A stretch of 64,000 bases of DNA from Ceratotherium simum simum (GCF_000283155.1 NW_004454166.1:5009196-5073195), one strand, 5' to 3'. Shown: positions 11,740-23,739, numbered from the stretch's first letter. A program made the numbers and translations. The notes: generated by a model from the sequence alone, not told the origin.

Positions 11740-12240
11740 TTATTATGCTTTAAGATTGAGCTTAAGCCTTTTCTCCTCTGTGAAATCTTTCTTCTGTGGC
11801 ATCTCCTGGCAGAGTTTGTTCATGCTTTGTGCATATCTCTATGTATATATCATGCTTTATTTCTTTTATCTGACACATCTGTCTCCAGCCAGATCAGTCA
11901 TTCCTCAACAGGAAGGCAGTATGCCCTGCCTAGGGAGGTATATCATAATCCCAGGGTTAGGGTGGAGTTGTGTGGGTGGGTGAAGGTGTGTGTACGGTGA
12001 AAATATAATCTACAAGAAGAACTCAGCCTCATTATCAGAGTAGTTACAATATTTATTTTGGAATTCTAAATGATACTAAAGGAAGGCATGAGATATAATG
12101 TTTATTAAAATTGGACATGGGTTGAATAAAGATTGGGAGTAAGTATCTCATGCACTGGGACTGTCTCATTTATCAGTTTATTCCTAGCACTTACCATGTT
12201 GCCTAGCACACAGTAAGTACTCAGTCAATGTATGTGGACT
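11740..12240 (+). mobile_element. L2 3'-region relic
   Basis: The piece 'tctcctctgtgaaatctttc' near the start and the terminus 'gcacacagtaagtactcagt' at 12208 are typical of L2 3' ends. The middle is strongly diverged. From 12241 to 13409 I recognise no further element with confidence. Confidence 0.5.
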
Positions 12241-13409
12241 AGGAGGAAAAAGGGAGTGTTTTCCTAAGAAAATTTTGGTCGTAATAACAATTTTAAATTA
12301 AGTTCCCTTCTTCCTTCTCTTTTTTCCACTCTTTCTTTTCCTCCTTACTTGCTCAGAGAAGATGTAATTTACATGGTTGATTAATCAAAAATGAATGCAA
12401 TTTAAGACTTGCTATAAAATCCCATGAAGATTTTGCAATGCGTACTGCATAAAATATGTATTTTTCCAGTTGCTCCTGTTTCTGCCGTATCTGGGAATTT
12501 GGTTATTGTCTGAAGGAGTTTGAAGGGAAGGGAGCAATATTGTTAAGGGCATTGTCTCCCCCTCTAGAGAACTATTTGAAGAACCGGAGTGGCTTTTCTA
12601 GGACATCCTCTCACTTAGAAAGTGCTGGATGAAGTGTCACGTTCTTCACTTGCCATCTCTGCTTTTTTCCTGCTCCACGCTGATGACATGACATGTTCCT
12701 GCTCCTTTCATCATGCTCTGCACCATATGTTGGTTCTTTCAGGGTGATAAAATAAATATTTTACATTAATTACATTGTAGGCTGTCTTCTTGCTGATAAC
12801 TTCGAGGGAGACTCTTTAATGTCACTAGTAACAAGTGTCCACGTACACCTTGGTGAGATTCCTTCAGATTAGGTTTCCTAGGGGAATTTAATTTCATCAG
12901 TAATATGAAAACCTCAACCTGAGCTTCTTTCCTTCTAAACCTTGGGGCTTTTTTTACCTTTTGGCTTTTGGCCTTTATCCACAGATTTCATTAAGAAGAT
13001 TTTTGGAGCAAGACCCAAAGCTCTTTTCATCTCTTTCTAATAAAAGCAGCTTATTCATTATTCCTCTCAAGCTTTAACAAAATTAAAATTTTCTTCTACC
13101 TTTTAAGTGAGTTAATAAAATTATTTCTGTGTAGCTATTTACAGTGTTTGTTGGTCTTTACTCTGTGCAAGGCACCTGGATATTTCCTGAATGGGCTACA
13201 AAGATGCATGATGTGTCAAGGTATTTATATTTGGAGAAAGGCACAAAATAGGTATATAAGAATAAACTGTTAGGCATAGAAAAATGAGAGAAGGGCTACA
13301 TGAGAATTGATATCACAATTAGATTTTTGATAAGAAATTTTACTGTTTGATAAGATGAAATTTCCTGGAAAAGTGTTCATATTATTTTGTTCTTTGCTTT
13401 TCTTCTCAG

Positions 13410-13436
13410 ATAATGGCTCTGGATCTGGAGAAGGAG
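13410..13436 (+). CDS. TMEFF1: TMEFF1 exon 4, 27-base microexon
   Basis: This exon has only 27 bases between a TTCTTCTCAG acceptor and a GTGAGT donor. Both sides are phase 1, so it adds exactly nine residues, DNGSGSGEG, to the linker between the follistatin-like modules. The known human protein has the same residues at this place, which supports the exon despite its size. The segment holds an N-glycosylation sequon (Asn-Gly-Ser) and two Ser-Gly pairs beside acidic residues. Skipping it would keep the frame. Confidence 0.93.
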
Positions 13437-13483
13437 GTGAGTTTCAAGTATCCCTTAAAAGACATTTGTTTTCTTTCACTTTT

Positions 13484-13700
13484 TTTTAACAGCTTTATTG
13501 AGATAAAATTCACGTACCATACAATTTGCTCATTTAAAATGCACAATTCAGTGGCTTTTAGTGTATTACAGAGTTGTGCATTCATCACCACAGTCAATTT
13601 TAGAACATTTTCATTATCCCAGAAAGAAACCCTGCACCCCTTAGCCATCACTCCCAACCCCTCTATCCCCTTTCGCCCTAGGCTTCCTTTGTTTCATGCA
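13484..13700 (-). mobile_element. L1M 3' end, antisense
   Basis: It begins 'aacagctttattgagataaa', the reverse complement of the old L1 3' terminus, and continues through 'acagagttgtgcattcatca' and 'cattatcccagaaagaaacc'. It starts about 50 bases downstream of the microexon donor. Confidence 0.8.
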
Positions 13701-13895
13701 GTTATTTTTCACTAAAGGTTTGTTGTCAGACAAAGGGGAAATGTAGCTCCTCTTAAATTGAGGTTGCACCAAAGTGCCTTCTCCTTAGGATCATCCCCAC
13801 AAGTGATTTTGGCTTGGACCAGAGTATTTGTAACTCTCTCCCACCCCTTGCTCACAAATTTTTGCTCATAAGGAATTTTTAAAGTACAGAGTTTA

Positions 13896-14169
13896 AAAAC
13901 TCTGCTGTGTGGGGCCGCCCGGTGGTGCAAGCGGTTACGTGCGCGTGCTCTGCTGCAGCGGCCCTGGGTTCGCCAGTTTGGATCCTGGGTGCACACGGAC
14001 GCACCACTTGGCAGGCCGTGCTGTGGCGGCGTCATATAAAGTGGAGAAAGATGGGCATGGATGTTAGCCCAGGGCCAGCCTTCCTCAGCAAAAAAAAAGA
14101 GGAGGATTGGCAGATGTTAGCACAGGGCTGATCTTCCTCACAAAAAAAAAAAAACAAAACTCTGCTGTG
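13896..14169 (+). mobile_element. ERE SINE with 14-bp target duplication
   Basis: The element runs from 13910 to 14155 between two copies of AAAACTCTGCTGTG (13896-13909 and 14156-14169). The tRNA-derived head reads 'gtggtgcaagcggttacg' (A box), with 'gggttcgccagtttggatcc' around the B box. The body ends 'gggctgatcttcctcac' and is followed by an A-rich tail. The perfect duplication points to a fairly recent insertion. Confidence 0.95.
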
Positions 14170-14559
14170 AGTTGTGCACAGCAAAGAGAAGGCTTGCAGA
14201 ACAACTCGACTGGAATCTAGGCTTTAATGTAAGCCATTGTAATTTTCCTGTTTATGTTTTGATTTTATTTTACAAATCTATTAATTATTTCTGCTCTTTA
14301 AAACCTAATATTTGGTAATAGCATATAACAGTTTCCTCTAAATTATCAGAATTGAGAATGACTCATCTATTTCATGGTCTAATGAGGCTGTAATCCTTGG
14401 TGAGTATCCACTGTTTGCAAAATAATGTTTGAGGTGTGATGGGGATTCACTAAAAGAAAACTCACTCTGGTAGAATTCTTACTTACACACTTACACAAAT
14501 GAAGACCATAGTTATGATCCTGTCAACACGGTCTGAAACCTTACTCCAGACTTCCACAT

Positions 14560-14850
14560 TTGTTAGAATCCTAAAATTTCAGAGTTGGAAGGGACTTTAA
14601 AGGTGGCCTGGAGAATAGAACTGTCCTGAGGAAGAAGTTCAGGGATGACAGTTTCAGCAGGGACAGGAGGTGAGGGCTGGAGATATTAAAGCTGCCCAAC
14701 AATAGAATTTGATTTAAATGGACATGTGCAGGAAGAAGCTTCATGATCGTGTGTGAAGGATCAGATCATAAATTCTAGATCTTAAAGCTGGAAAGGATTT
14801 TAAGAGATCATGTGGTCCAGCCCCTGTGGTCAGATATTCAGTTAGGAAAC
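14560..14850 (+). mobile_element. Possible ancient SINE/MITE fragments
   Basis: Two pieces of the form 'cagagttggaagggacttta' (14580) and 'cttaaagctggaaaggattt' (14782) resemble the start of an old mammalian consensus of MIR or hAT type. They are too diverged to name. Nothing is recognised between 14851 and exon 5. Confidence 0.35.
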
Positions 14851-16036
14851 TGTCATTGTTCCTATATGAAAGAAGTGGAAGTTGATCTCAAGACTTGCTT
14901 ATGTAACATACTGGATGTCTTGCTCTGAGGCTGTAGGTTGACAGTTTTGTAAGGAGTATGAGTTAGAAAGGCTAAGTGGTTTTCTCAGATTAATACACAG
15001 ACTTGAGTGAGCTCATGGTAGTTGTGTGATTTCTAGATCTCATGGTGTTTCTGAGGGCTCAGAAATACTTAGGATTATTATCCTGGAATCTGGGAGTATT
15101 CATGAGAGTTTGGGGAGAATTTCTACTTAAAGTGCAGGCAGACACCAAGAATTGAAAGTTTGCAAGTATTACCAAACAGGCATATTAGGTCTGCGTACTT
15201 TTCTTTTAACACCCTCTTTGCTGATTGCCATCCCCTGCGTGAGGTGTTCCTTCCCAAACCAGCATGAGAAATCCCTTGAGTAAACTGTAATCCCTAAATT
15301 GGCCTCAGAACCGATCTCCCTGCCCAGGTTGAGACTATCAGGATAGGATCCACTCTAGTTGAGACCCAGAAATGTAGGGTCCCCTCACATATGGGCTGTG
15401 AGCTGAGTTGGGGCTGGTGGTGTGCACTGCTTTTTGTCCTGGATCATAGGAGAGCCACACACTTCTGCATTCTGGGTATTTTGGCAAAGTAGAAAAAGGG
15501 GCAAGTACTTCGTAAAGAGACCTCTTCCTTTTTAAAAGTTGGAGATAAATATTGTTTTTTAACTCTGGAATTCGTTGTTATGTGGTTAGAAAGGCAGGTG
15601 TGAACTGACATGAGGAAAAGGTGATGGTTATACTTGACTGTATTTAATCACTTTTTTGCTAACCAGCCTTGCACAGGCTATTTCAGCAAGGTAATCACTG
15701 GACTAAATTTATTGCTCATTTTTTTTCCCTCTTATTTAGTGTTATATGGTAATTCTTTTAAAGGCAATTAATTATCAAATGTACTATATTGTTCCTTTGT
15801 GTATAGGTTAAGGGATTATTTTGCTAGCACCAATGCTTGTTTTTCGTCACAGAATGTTTTGTACTCAGTATTTGCAACATTTTTGGGCTCAAGCATTGAT
15901 AGATTTTGGAAGAGATTGTTTTCAAGAGCTTGGGTACGTTTTCCCCAGAAATAGGATAATGACTGCTGAAAACATGAAGCAAATCTGGAAAGGATTCCAA
16001 CGTTTGGTTGAAAATTTAACTTTTCTTTTTAAACAG

Positions 16037-16133
16037 AAGAGGAAGGGTCAGGGGCAGAAGTTCACAGAAAACACTCCAAGTGTGGACCTTGCAAATACAA
16101 AGCTGAGTGTGATGAAGACGCAGAAAATGTTGG
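16037..16133 (+). CDS. TMEFF1: TMEFF1 exon 5 (acidic linker, start of follistatin-like module 2)
   Basis: The acceptor is TTTTTAAACAG and the donor is GTGAGT. Phases are 1 in and 2 out. The exon encodes 32 full residues. It starts with an acidic Ser-Gly stretch (EEEGSGAEVHRKH) and goes on to KCGPCKYKAECDEDAENV, the N-terminal half of the second follistatin-like module. A longer frame (15821-16159) reads through the intron upstream, but that part has no similarity to the family. Confidence 0.96.
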
Positions 16134-16674
16134 GTGAGTTGATTGATGGAAAGAGGTAAACTGACTTGGAGGTTAGTCATCAGCATTATTATTTTGTAGA
16201 AGGGTTTCATTTCAGCTCCTTCTGTATATTTTGTGTGTGCCTTCTGTATTTTTTGTTTAATGCTAGTGTATTGACTTTTCTCTTAAGTTGACATAATACT
16301 GTAGCTATTTAAGTCAGTTTATGTTAAATTTTAGAATGAAAACCCATTTATAGTTATTTTGGTTTTACCTCTGCTTTTTTTTTCATTGATGGTTTTATAT
16401 GTTTTATACCAAGTGCTAATTTTATTCATCAGAAGTACTCTTATTCTGAGTTATCTTACTGTTATCCTTTCAACTAGGATCAATAATAAAGTTTCTCTTT
16501 TTCTTAACTTGTATTTTTACACAAAAACTTTTCATATGTTTTGATGTATTAAGAAAAATCTGAAACGATTTCAAAATTTTAGCGTATAGTAAGTAAAAAT
16601 TATTTCTAGAAATCCCAGTTGCACAGACTGACATTATATTGTTTTATTTTCTCACTCATGTTCAGCCTTCACTA

Positions 16675-16905
16675 AGGTGGGTTGTAGGGGGGCCAGCCCG
16701 CTGGCATAGTGGTTAACTTCACGTACTCCGCTTCGGTAGCCCAGGGTTTGCAGGTTCGGATCCCGGGCACGGACCTACACGCTCATCAAGCCATGCTGTG
16801 GTGGCATCCCACATACAAAATAGAGGAAGATTGGTACAGATGTTAGCTCAGGGCCAATCTTCCTCACCAGGGAAAAAAAAAGTGTCACACCGAGGTGGGT
16901 TGTAG
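16675..16905 (+). mobile_element. ERE SINE with 13-bp target duplication
   Basis: The copies AGGTGGGTTGTAG at 16675-16687 and 16893-16905 flank an ERE element. Its head reads 'ggcatagtggttaacttcac', the B-box region 'ggttcggatcccgggcac' and the tail 'gggccaatcttcctcacc' plus A9. The B box is nearly intact. Confidence 0.95.
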
Positions 16906-17694
16906 TTGGACAGCATTGTCTGTCCAATTTTCCGTTCACTCCCTGTAAGAAACGGTGTTGTTTGGTGGAATAGTAACAATACAGACATCATCAACACAGT
17001 CGTGTTTGTTTCTTCCTTTCATGAGGTTCCTGTTTGTTTATTCTCAGTCTCAACCTTCTTGCATTTCCCTGTGGTGCTCGCTTTTTGCTTAGTTGATTCT
17101 AAAAGCTTTAGTGCTGACTTCAGGACCTTATACCACAAATGGATCTTCACTTCCTCAATTTCCCCTTAATACATATTTTAAAACATTTATTTTATAGAGA
17201 TTTGTGCTTTCTTCCTTACTTGTGTGTATTTTCCAGTCCCACGTTTTATTCGGCCCTTAAATGCATATTTCACTGCCTTTCACAGAACAGGGTTTAATTA
17301 GCATTAATGCCCAAAGTGAGTTTTAGAAATCAGAATCACACCATTTTCAGTATTATGGTTCAAAATCAGCTATTTGGATGGCACTTTGTAAAAGTTATGT
17401 CTGATAATTTACTTGGTATATATTTAAATTAGGTGAGAATTGGCAAAAGACAAGTAAGTTCAGTAAGAAGTGAATTCAGCAAAACCTGAATTTGCTCTGT
17501 CCCTGCACATTGGTTACTTGGGTTGACATGTGTCCGTCCATTTCAGTGAGAGTGGTTTGATTTGGAAGAACGTGTTTTCCAAAGTAGCTGTGGACTGAGA
17601 GAAATGATGAGCAATATGGACTTGCAGAGAGAACAGATAATAGACGTTATGCTCTCTTCTCTTGCTTTGTATTAATGATATGGCGTGATAGAAC

Positions 17695-17697
<3 letters not shown>

Positions 17698-17730
<33 letters not shown>
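17698..17730 (+). repeat. (GT)n microsatellite
   Basis: Sixteen or so uninterrupted GT units. This would be expected to vary in length between individuals. Confidence 0.95.
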
Positions 17731-17732
<2 letters not shown>

Positions 17733-17770
17733 TTTTGTAGCGATTTAGTTATTTTCAGTGTTTTTTCTAT

Positions 17771-17810
17771 AATAGTATTGAGTGTCACAATAGTATTGAG
17801 TGTCACAATA
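17771..17810 (+). repeat. 18-bp tandem duplication
   Basis: The unit AATAGTATTGAGTGTCAC occurs twice in direct succession (17771-17788 and 17789-17806), followed by a partial third copy. It lies 40 bases from the GT run. The stretch 17811-19058 shows no further named feature. Confidence 0.9.
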
Positions 17811-19058
17811 GCTATCAATGATTGATTGGCTTGGTCTGTTGATCTGTTTTTATTCCTTTGACAGTACCTCTATTCAGTCCTATTTTATACATTTTTCTGC
17901 TGTCATTTGTCATCCCTTAATTGAAAGAGATGGAGATCTTTTGCTTGGAAGTAGGACAGATTCCATCTAGTCCCAGAAGCAGCCTGAAATAGGACATCTA
18001 TATGGTAAAATACACGTCTTTCTCTAAGCACCTCCTCATGATATTATATGTAGCCTCTGCCCAATCAGAGCAACTCTGTTGTGTGTACTAAATTGATTTT
18101 GTGTGCATCTCTTTTATCTGAGAGCTTGTACCACTGTTCTTGCAGATACAGGCTCTAAGCATAAGGAAGTGGGCAGAGACCAGGGAAAGGCTTACCAGTG
18201 TAAGGAGCAGGCACGCTGAGGAGCTGGCTAAGGAGCACATAGACTGGGACAGGCAGCCAGGTCCAGGCCAGGAAAGTGATGCAGTGATAGGAAAACATTA
18301 AGGAAGCAATTGGCACCTTTACCCAGAAAATAAGTGATCAAGCTAAAATGGTCGATCCTACTACGAAAGGAGACGAGGAAATTTTAGGAACATCTAATCT
18401 TTTAGTCTATAAAACACTTATTACTCATGGCAGTTGAATTTAACAATTTAAACATATCTCAATGGTTATTGTAATTTTTTTTTAACTTTTAAATGGGCCA
18501 TGGTACCAAGAAAGCTATGTGGAGGTTACTTAACTCCTCCAAGGCACGTTCTATATGCTTTTCATGGTTGCCACCAGGTGAATAGTAACATGTTTGTCTA
18601 AGGGTAATTTTGATCCAGCCAACTAGACCTTCTCGATAATGGAAAACTGAGAGATGCTGAAATATGACATTAGCCATTAAGCCTTGATTTTTATATAAAA
18701 ACCTATTATTTTTTAAGGTGTTATATAATTTTCTTATTAAAAGATAAAATTTTAGTTATTAAAAACAAAAGGTCTTAGTTACAAACCAAATACTCATGTC
18801 TTGACTTAATTATAAACTTGACCAGAATCAGAGAATGTTAAAGTTGAGTAGGATCTTAAAATTTATCTTCTGGTCTAATCCTTTGACTTTACAGATGAGA
18901 AAATTGAGGACTAAAGTCAGAGGGTTTTATGGGATGGATTCTCCTAGGTTCCAGTACAGCATTTTTGTTACCATCTGCCTTCCTGTATTTGCCTTTTTTA
19001 TTCCTAGAAGGAATGCTGTCTTTTTCCTACTTTAAGGACTGCTGGTTGATGACTTGTT

Positions 19059-19158
19059 AAAAAACAGTGCCCTCACACCTGAAATTTTTACAATGTTATA
19101 AACCAATGTTACTGCAATAAACAAAATAATTAAAAAAAAAAAAAAAAACAGTGCCCTC
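19059..19158 (+). mobile_element. Very short L1 3'-end insertion with 16-bp target duplication
   Basis: Two copies of AAAAAACAGTGCCCTC (19059-19074 and 19143-19158) flank only 68 bases. These contain 'acctgaaatttttacaatg', 'gcaataaac' and a poly(A) run. The insert resembles the extreme 3' tip of an ungulate L1, so this is an extreme 5' truncation. Confidence 0.75.
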
Positions 19159-19284
19159 TTCTTCAGCCTGGACCCGGCTATGATTTCTTTACTTCCTTGT
19201 CTCCTGGTCATTCTGAGAACTAGCTGCTTTTAAATTCTTTGTTTACTCCTTAGCTGCCATCTAGAGCATCTAGAGCCTATTTAT

Positions 19285-19555
19285 TGGTTTTCATATCAGT
19301 GACTTTCAGGCGTTTTTGACTACAACTCCATGTAAGAAATACATTTATGCTGTGACCCAGCACTCGTGTACGTATACACGTGGTGATAATACATATTAAG
19401 TAAAACAAAATTCTACGAAATAATACTTACCTTTATTAAATGCAATATACTCTAATATTTTCTATCTTATTTTCTTAAAAAATGCTGGTGCTAACCCACT
19501 AAATTGACTTTATAATTCACTAGTGATAATGACCTACAGTTTGAAAAACATTGCT
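19285..19555. mobile_element. hAT-like non-autonomous relic
   Basis: Text such as 'gactacaactccatgtaaga', 'aatgctggtgctaacccact' and the closing 'cctacagtttgaaaaacatt' matches the pattern of hAT MITEs whose ends read 'tcaaactg' and 'gtcacgacc'. The family is not assigned. Confidence 0.45.
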
Positions 19556-19964
19556 CTTAATATAATAGATATTATATTTCATGTTATTTTTAGGTATAGA
19601 TGTTCATTTAAAAAATATTTCGTCTTTTCTCATTTTGAAATGTCTTTCCCATTAGAAGAAATGCTGTATAACCTCTCTAGTTTACAAAGGGCAGCTAAAA
19701 TCTTTCCCTGGCTTTAAAGCTCTTTCTTATTTTTTTGCTGATAGTTAAAAAAAAAACCTGGCATTTTGGGGAGATAAGTTGGTATCATGTAAGTTAATTT
19801 TCTGCTATTAAGAGAAGTGTTAATTTTTTATTTAGCCATTTAAATGGAAACTGATTTAAATATATTGTCTTCTTAAACAGAGTATGCAGAACATATTTTA
19901 ACGTATTCTTAGTGTTATATTGTATGGTGTATTGCAGCTTTCACACATTGTTACATAATTTTTT

Positions 19965-20090
19965 TCAGCTCTTTATGGCAGTTCTGTCTGGTGGCTAAGT
20001 TAAGGAAGTATTATCCTGATTTTACAGGTGAAACAGAGCTCAGAAAGCTCTGAATAGCTTACGATTAAGCAGCAGATCCAGAACACAGGT
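19965..20090 (+). mobile_element. MIR SINE fragment
   Basis: The 3' half of a MIR is visible around 'ttatcctgattttacaggtg', 'gcagatccagaacacaggtc' and the sequence between. It is diverged. Confidence 0.55.
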
Positions 20091-20829
20091 CTTATGATAA
20101 GGGATTTATCCATTGTGTTGTACACACATGTATGTAATACCATGATGTCCTCAGAGGCCACTGATGTTCACTGGCAATTGTTTCACCTCTTACACTTAAG
20201 GCTCTGTTCTGCTTTGAGATTTGGGTTCTTATATCTGTTGTTTAAAAATAATTTTTCTTCTCCCGTGTCTGGCTCCTAGCTGCTGCTTCTGGGTGCTGTC
20301 AGTCTGCCTTGTCAATGAGCCCGACTGTAGATGACCCCAACTTTTAATTTGCTTCTCTGCTTCCCTGAAATAGGAAACAATATGCTTGTAGGAACTGTAC
20401 CTAATATAGGAATAAATTCTAAATGTAAAATCAAAGTAAATAGGTTCTTCTGAGTGAAGTGCATGAACTTTTATTTATTGCATGTATTTTATCTTTTCTG
20501 CTTAGTGGCTGTTTTAATTTTTTACAATTTGAATTATTTTTGTCTCTGAGAGGGTTTTTCCTTCCTTCTTGAAGTACACTGTCTCTCTCCAGTGACACTG
20601 TGGACTTTGCATGGGTTTGTGATGGCTGTCTTCTTTAACGCTTACCTTTTGAATTTACACCTGGGTCTAAGGTAGTAGAGCTTCTAAGAAATTTGACTCC
20701 CACATAGGTGAGTTTTCAGTTTCATAGTGACCGTTATGAAGTACAGTGGATAGACTGAAGTCTTAAAACTTGGAAACAGTACCTGCTTTACAGGAAATTA
20801 TATTTCTTAAACCATGTTCTTAGCAACCA

Positions 20830-21420
20830 CACCCGCTTTTTTTCTGGACAGTGTTTCTAATCTGTTCAAGGCTGAAGTTATTGCTATAAGATAGCCATCA
20901 GCTGTTTGTCTGGACGGGGGGCCAAATAATCATTGAACTCCTTCACATTAGTGCCTTTTGAATACTTCACCTAAATCCCCCCCCGTGAATGGTTTGAGGA
21001 GTCTGTAGAATCATCAGGCATAATGGCAATACAGATGAGTTATGAAAATCCTCAAATTGTTCCTTTGAACTTTGTCTGCCATATGCTTTATGGAAATCGT
21101 CCTTGCTCTTCTGCCTCTTTGATGTCAGTCTCTTTGGAGATGCTGTTTCCATTTTTTCCCTGAGTGATGTAAGATCTCCGAGTTGCTCAGAGGATCGTGT
21201 AGGTGTGCAGTATGACAGACAGCATCGATAAGCAGTTAGTCCACCTGCTGAGCATCTTTGTCATTTGTGGCATCATTTTGTTCTGACACAGATTGCTGGC
21301 CGGCATCACAGTCTGATGAGTCCCTCCCTCAGAACGTGCAATGAAATCTGTTTCCTTGTTTTTGAGAAAGTAATGCTATACATCTGTGTCCTCCATTATG
21401 TCCTCCTTTCTGGAAGCCGC
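20830..21420 (-). pseudogene. Possible decayed retrocopy; parent unknown
   Basis: On the minus strand several reading frames look protein-like in succession. A 61-codon frame (21152 to 20967) starts METASPKRLTSKRQKSKDD and extends upstream in frame with RSSEQLGDLTSLREK. A neighbouring frame further along contains GTNVKEFNDYLAPRPDKQL. Frame changes and stops separate them, as in an old processed pseudogene. I do not recognise the parent, see no clear poly(A) end, and the pattern could be chance. Confidence 0.2.
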
Positions 21421-21879
21421 GTATACTTTTAAAAAAAAGAACCAAAGAAGTACTTTTCTACCATTATCTACCCTTCTCTTCTTATTTCCTCGTAATTGGA
21501 GATGACAATAATTTTCGTCATTTAACATTGCCTTACTCTGGATATGTAGAATACTAGATTTTTAAAACTAGTTAGGTTTAATAAATTCCTTCCATGGCCC
21601 CTTAGATTATCATGGGAAAATAATTGTATGCTGTCCTTTTTCTTCTGTTAACGGGAAATAAACTCTATTAAAACATTATTTTATACAAATAAAAGTATAA
21701 CAATGTTATATAATAAATAATAAAGAATAAATAATAAACAGTGTTAGCAATGACAGGCTCCTTTGTCTAGAAATACCTTCCAGTAGATCTTCACAGCTGC
21801 CAGTAAAGGTGTCTTTTGAGAGGTTTGTTGTTAAAATGCAGAACTCCACATCCCCATGACCTCGGGCAGTTTTCTGAAT

Positions 21880-22230
21880 GCTCTGTTACCCTCTGCTGCT
21901 TTGCCTCTATTATTCTCTCACCTGGAGTCCCCTCCCTGCTTGTCTGCTGGTTTAGCTCCTACTCTTCCTCTAGACTTAGGTGAAGTGGGAATTAGGTGAC
22001 AAGTGGGCACCTCTTCCTGGAAGCCTCCCTCTGTCTTCCACAGTCCCTGTGAGCTAAGTGACCTTATTCTGTTTCTCCGTGGTCTTGAGCACCAGCCTCT
22101 GCAGAGCACTTGGTATACTGTTGGGATTGCTAGCAGGCGGTGGGCTCCCTGAGGACAGGGCTTTGTCTTGCTGGTTTCTGTATTGGCTAAACTGGCCTGG
22201 CTGGGTCCCTTAGGGTCCCTCTATAGGTCC
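21880..22230 (+). mobile_element. Possible L2 relic
   Basis: The section 'tgggctccctgaggacaggg' with 'ctttgtcttgctggtttctg' resembles an L2 3' UTR in sense orientation. The rest is diverged, so edges are guesses. Confidence 0.35.
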
Positions 22231-22499
22231 TTGTTGAACTTGTGGCAGTTCACACTAGGGCTTTATTATTCACTCAGAACTGCACACAGGGTCGTTGTGA
22301 GGATTTATATGTGTGAAAAAGACTAGAATTGTCTGAACTCGTTGCAGGCTTCGTTAGGTGTTTGTTAAATCTAAATAACTTCACATGAATTAGTTTAAGC
22401 CAGTGTTTTCCTGACTGCTAAATAAACTTACCGTATGGAGAAGGAATGACGCTTTCTGTGTAGAATAAGGAGAAAGGAAGGGAAAGGATAGATATTTTT

Positions 22500-22640
22500 C
22501 AAAAATAGTGATCATAATACCTTTCAGATGTACATAGTATTTGATGGTTTCAAAGGGCTTTTTACAAAAGCTTATTTGATTCTGTCACCAGTGTTATGAG
22601 ATATTATCCCTACTTTAAAGACTCAGTTGCAATTTGCCAA
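22500..22640 (+). mobile_element. Possible MIR relic
   Basis: The text 'tttcaaagggctttttacaa' with 'gatattatccctactttaaa' resembles the middle of a MIR-type SINE. It is weak. Confidence 0.35.
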
Positions 22641-22849
22641 AATCATAGCGCTAAATCATGGAAGTCATTGGATTTATTCATTTATTTATTTATGTATGTA
22701 TGCATTCATGCCTTTGAAATTCACAGTGTTAGAAATTCAAAAGCTTTAAAAGGCTTTACAGTAAAAGGTCTGTTTCCCAACCCTCTTCCCCAGCTACCCA
22801 GCCATCTTCACTAGAGGCAGTCACTGTGATGTTTCTTATTTAATCTCCC

Positions 22850-23080
22850 AGAGATATTTTATGCATGTTCAAGAAGTATGTACATATATTCTTTCTTTCC
22901 TTTTTTTAAACTGGTAGCAGCACACTGTAATACTGTTTTATGCTTATTTAAAACTTTTATCATAAAATGTACATTACATACAGAAGTGTTTAAAACATAC
23001 ACATGTGACTTAAAGAATACTACACCTAGGTACCTGACACCTAGGGTGAAAATAGAATATGGCCATATTACCAGTACTGA
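22850..23080 (-). mobile_element. Possible L1M 3' fragment, antisense
   Basis: Text such as 'cataaaatgtacattacata' and 'gtttaaaacatacacatg' resembles the reversed 3' region of old L1M elements. The following 23081-23739 is slightly richer in GC and I cannot assign it; its 84-codon frame has no known domain. Confidence 0.35.
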
Positions 23081-23739
23081 GCATTAACCCAGCTGGGCAG
23101 GAAGGGGCAGTAGTGCCGCTGTTAGATGAAGGCACAGTGAACAGTGTCTGGGTCGAAGTCTGGCTTTTGGCTTCCCAGGGAGTTTACAAGATTCTCTTCT
23201 GGGGGAGTCAGTGGGCAAGCCCATGAGTGAGTCATGGGGAACACAGGGCTCACTGCAGTTGAGACATCTGGCAGGGTTCTAGTGTCACCAGATACGGATG
23301 ACTGGCAGAAATGTTGTCAGAGAGTGGATCTACTTCTGATCTCACCATAGCTGACCTCCAGCTCTCGGGAGTATGTCAGTTAAGTGAGTGTGGGCGTTTG
23401 GTCCAGGCAGTAAGACATGGAAGGGAGAGCAGGAACTTCATCACCATATGGTCAAGACAAGCCCTGTACAGATCAGAATCTGGACCAGGCTCACTTGGGC
23501 ATTCTCTCCTCTGGCTGAAAAGAAGGCACAGTAGCAGTAGGCATCTTGGTAATGGCAGCCAGTGACATGACTGTCTACAGAGTGAAACTATTTCAGTGTG
23601 GACTGGTTGCCCTTTGCATCTTGTATACAGCTGTTTTCCTGGGATCTTCCTTCAATCACTTATCTGATCCAACAACAGTCAATTCTCCAATTCTCCTGTA
23701 TCAGCTGGGTGTCCTACAGTTCAGTACAATTCTGACACT

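Noticed and set aside
15821..16159. A 112-codon frame that includes exon 5
   Set aside because: Only 16037-16133 matches TMEFF1 and is bounded by splice sites; the 5' part is intron without family similarity.
16720..16790. tRNA-like sequence with A and B boxes
   Set aside because: It is the tRNA-derived head of an ERE SINE. The rest of the SINE and target duplications are present, so it is not a tRNA gene.
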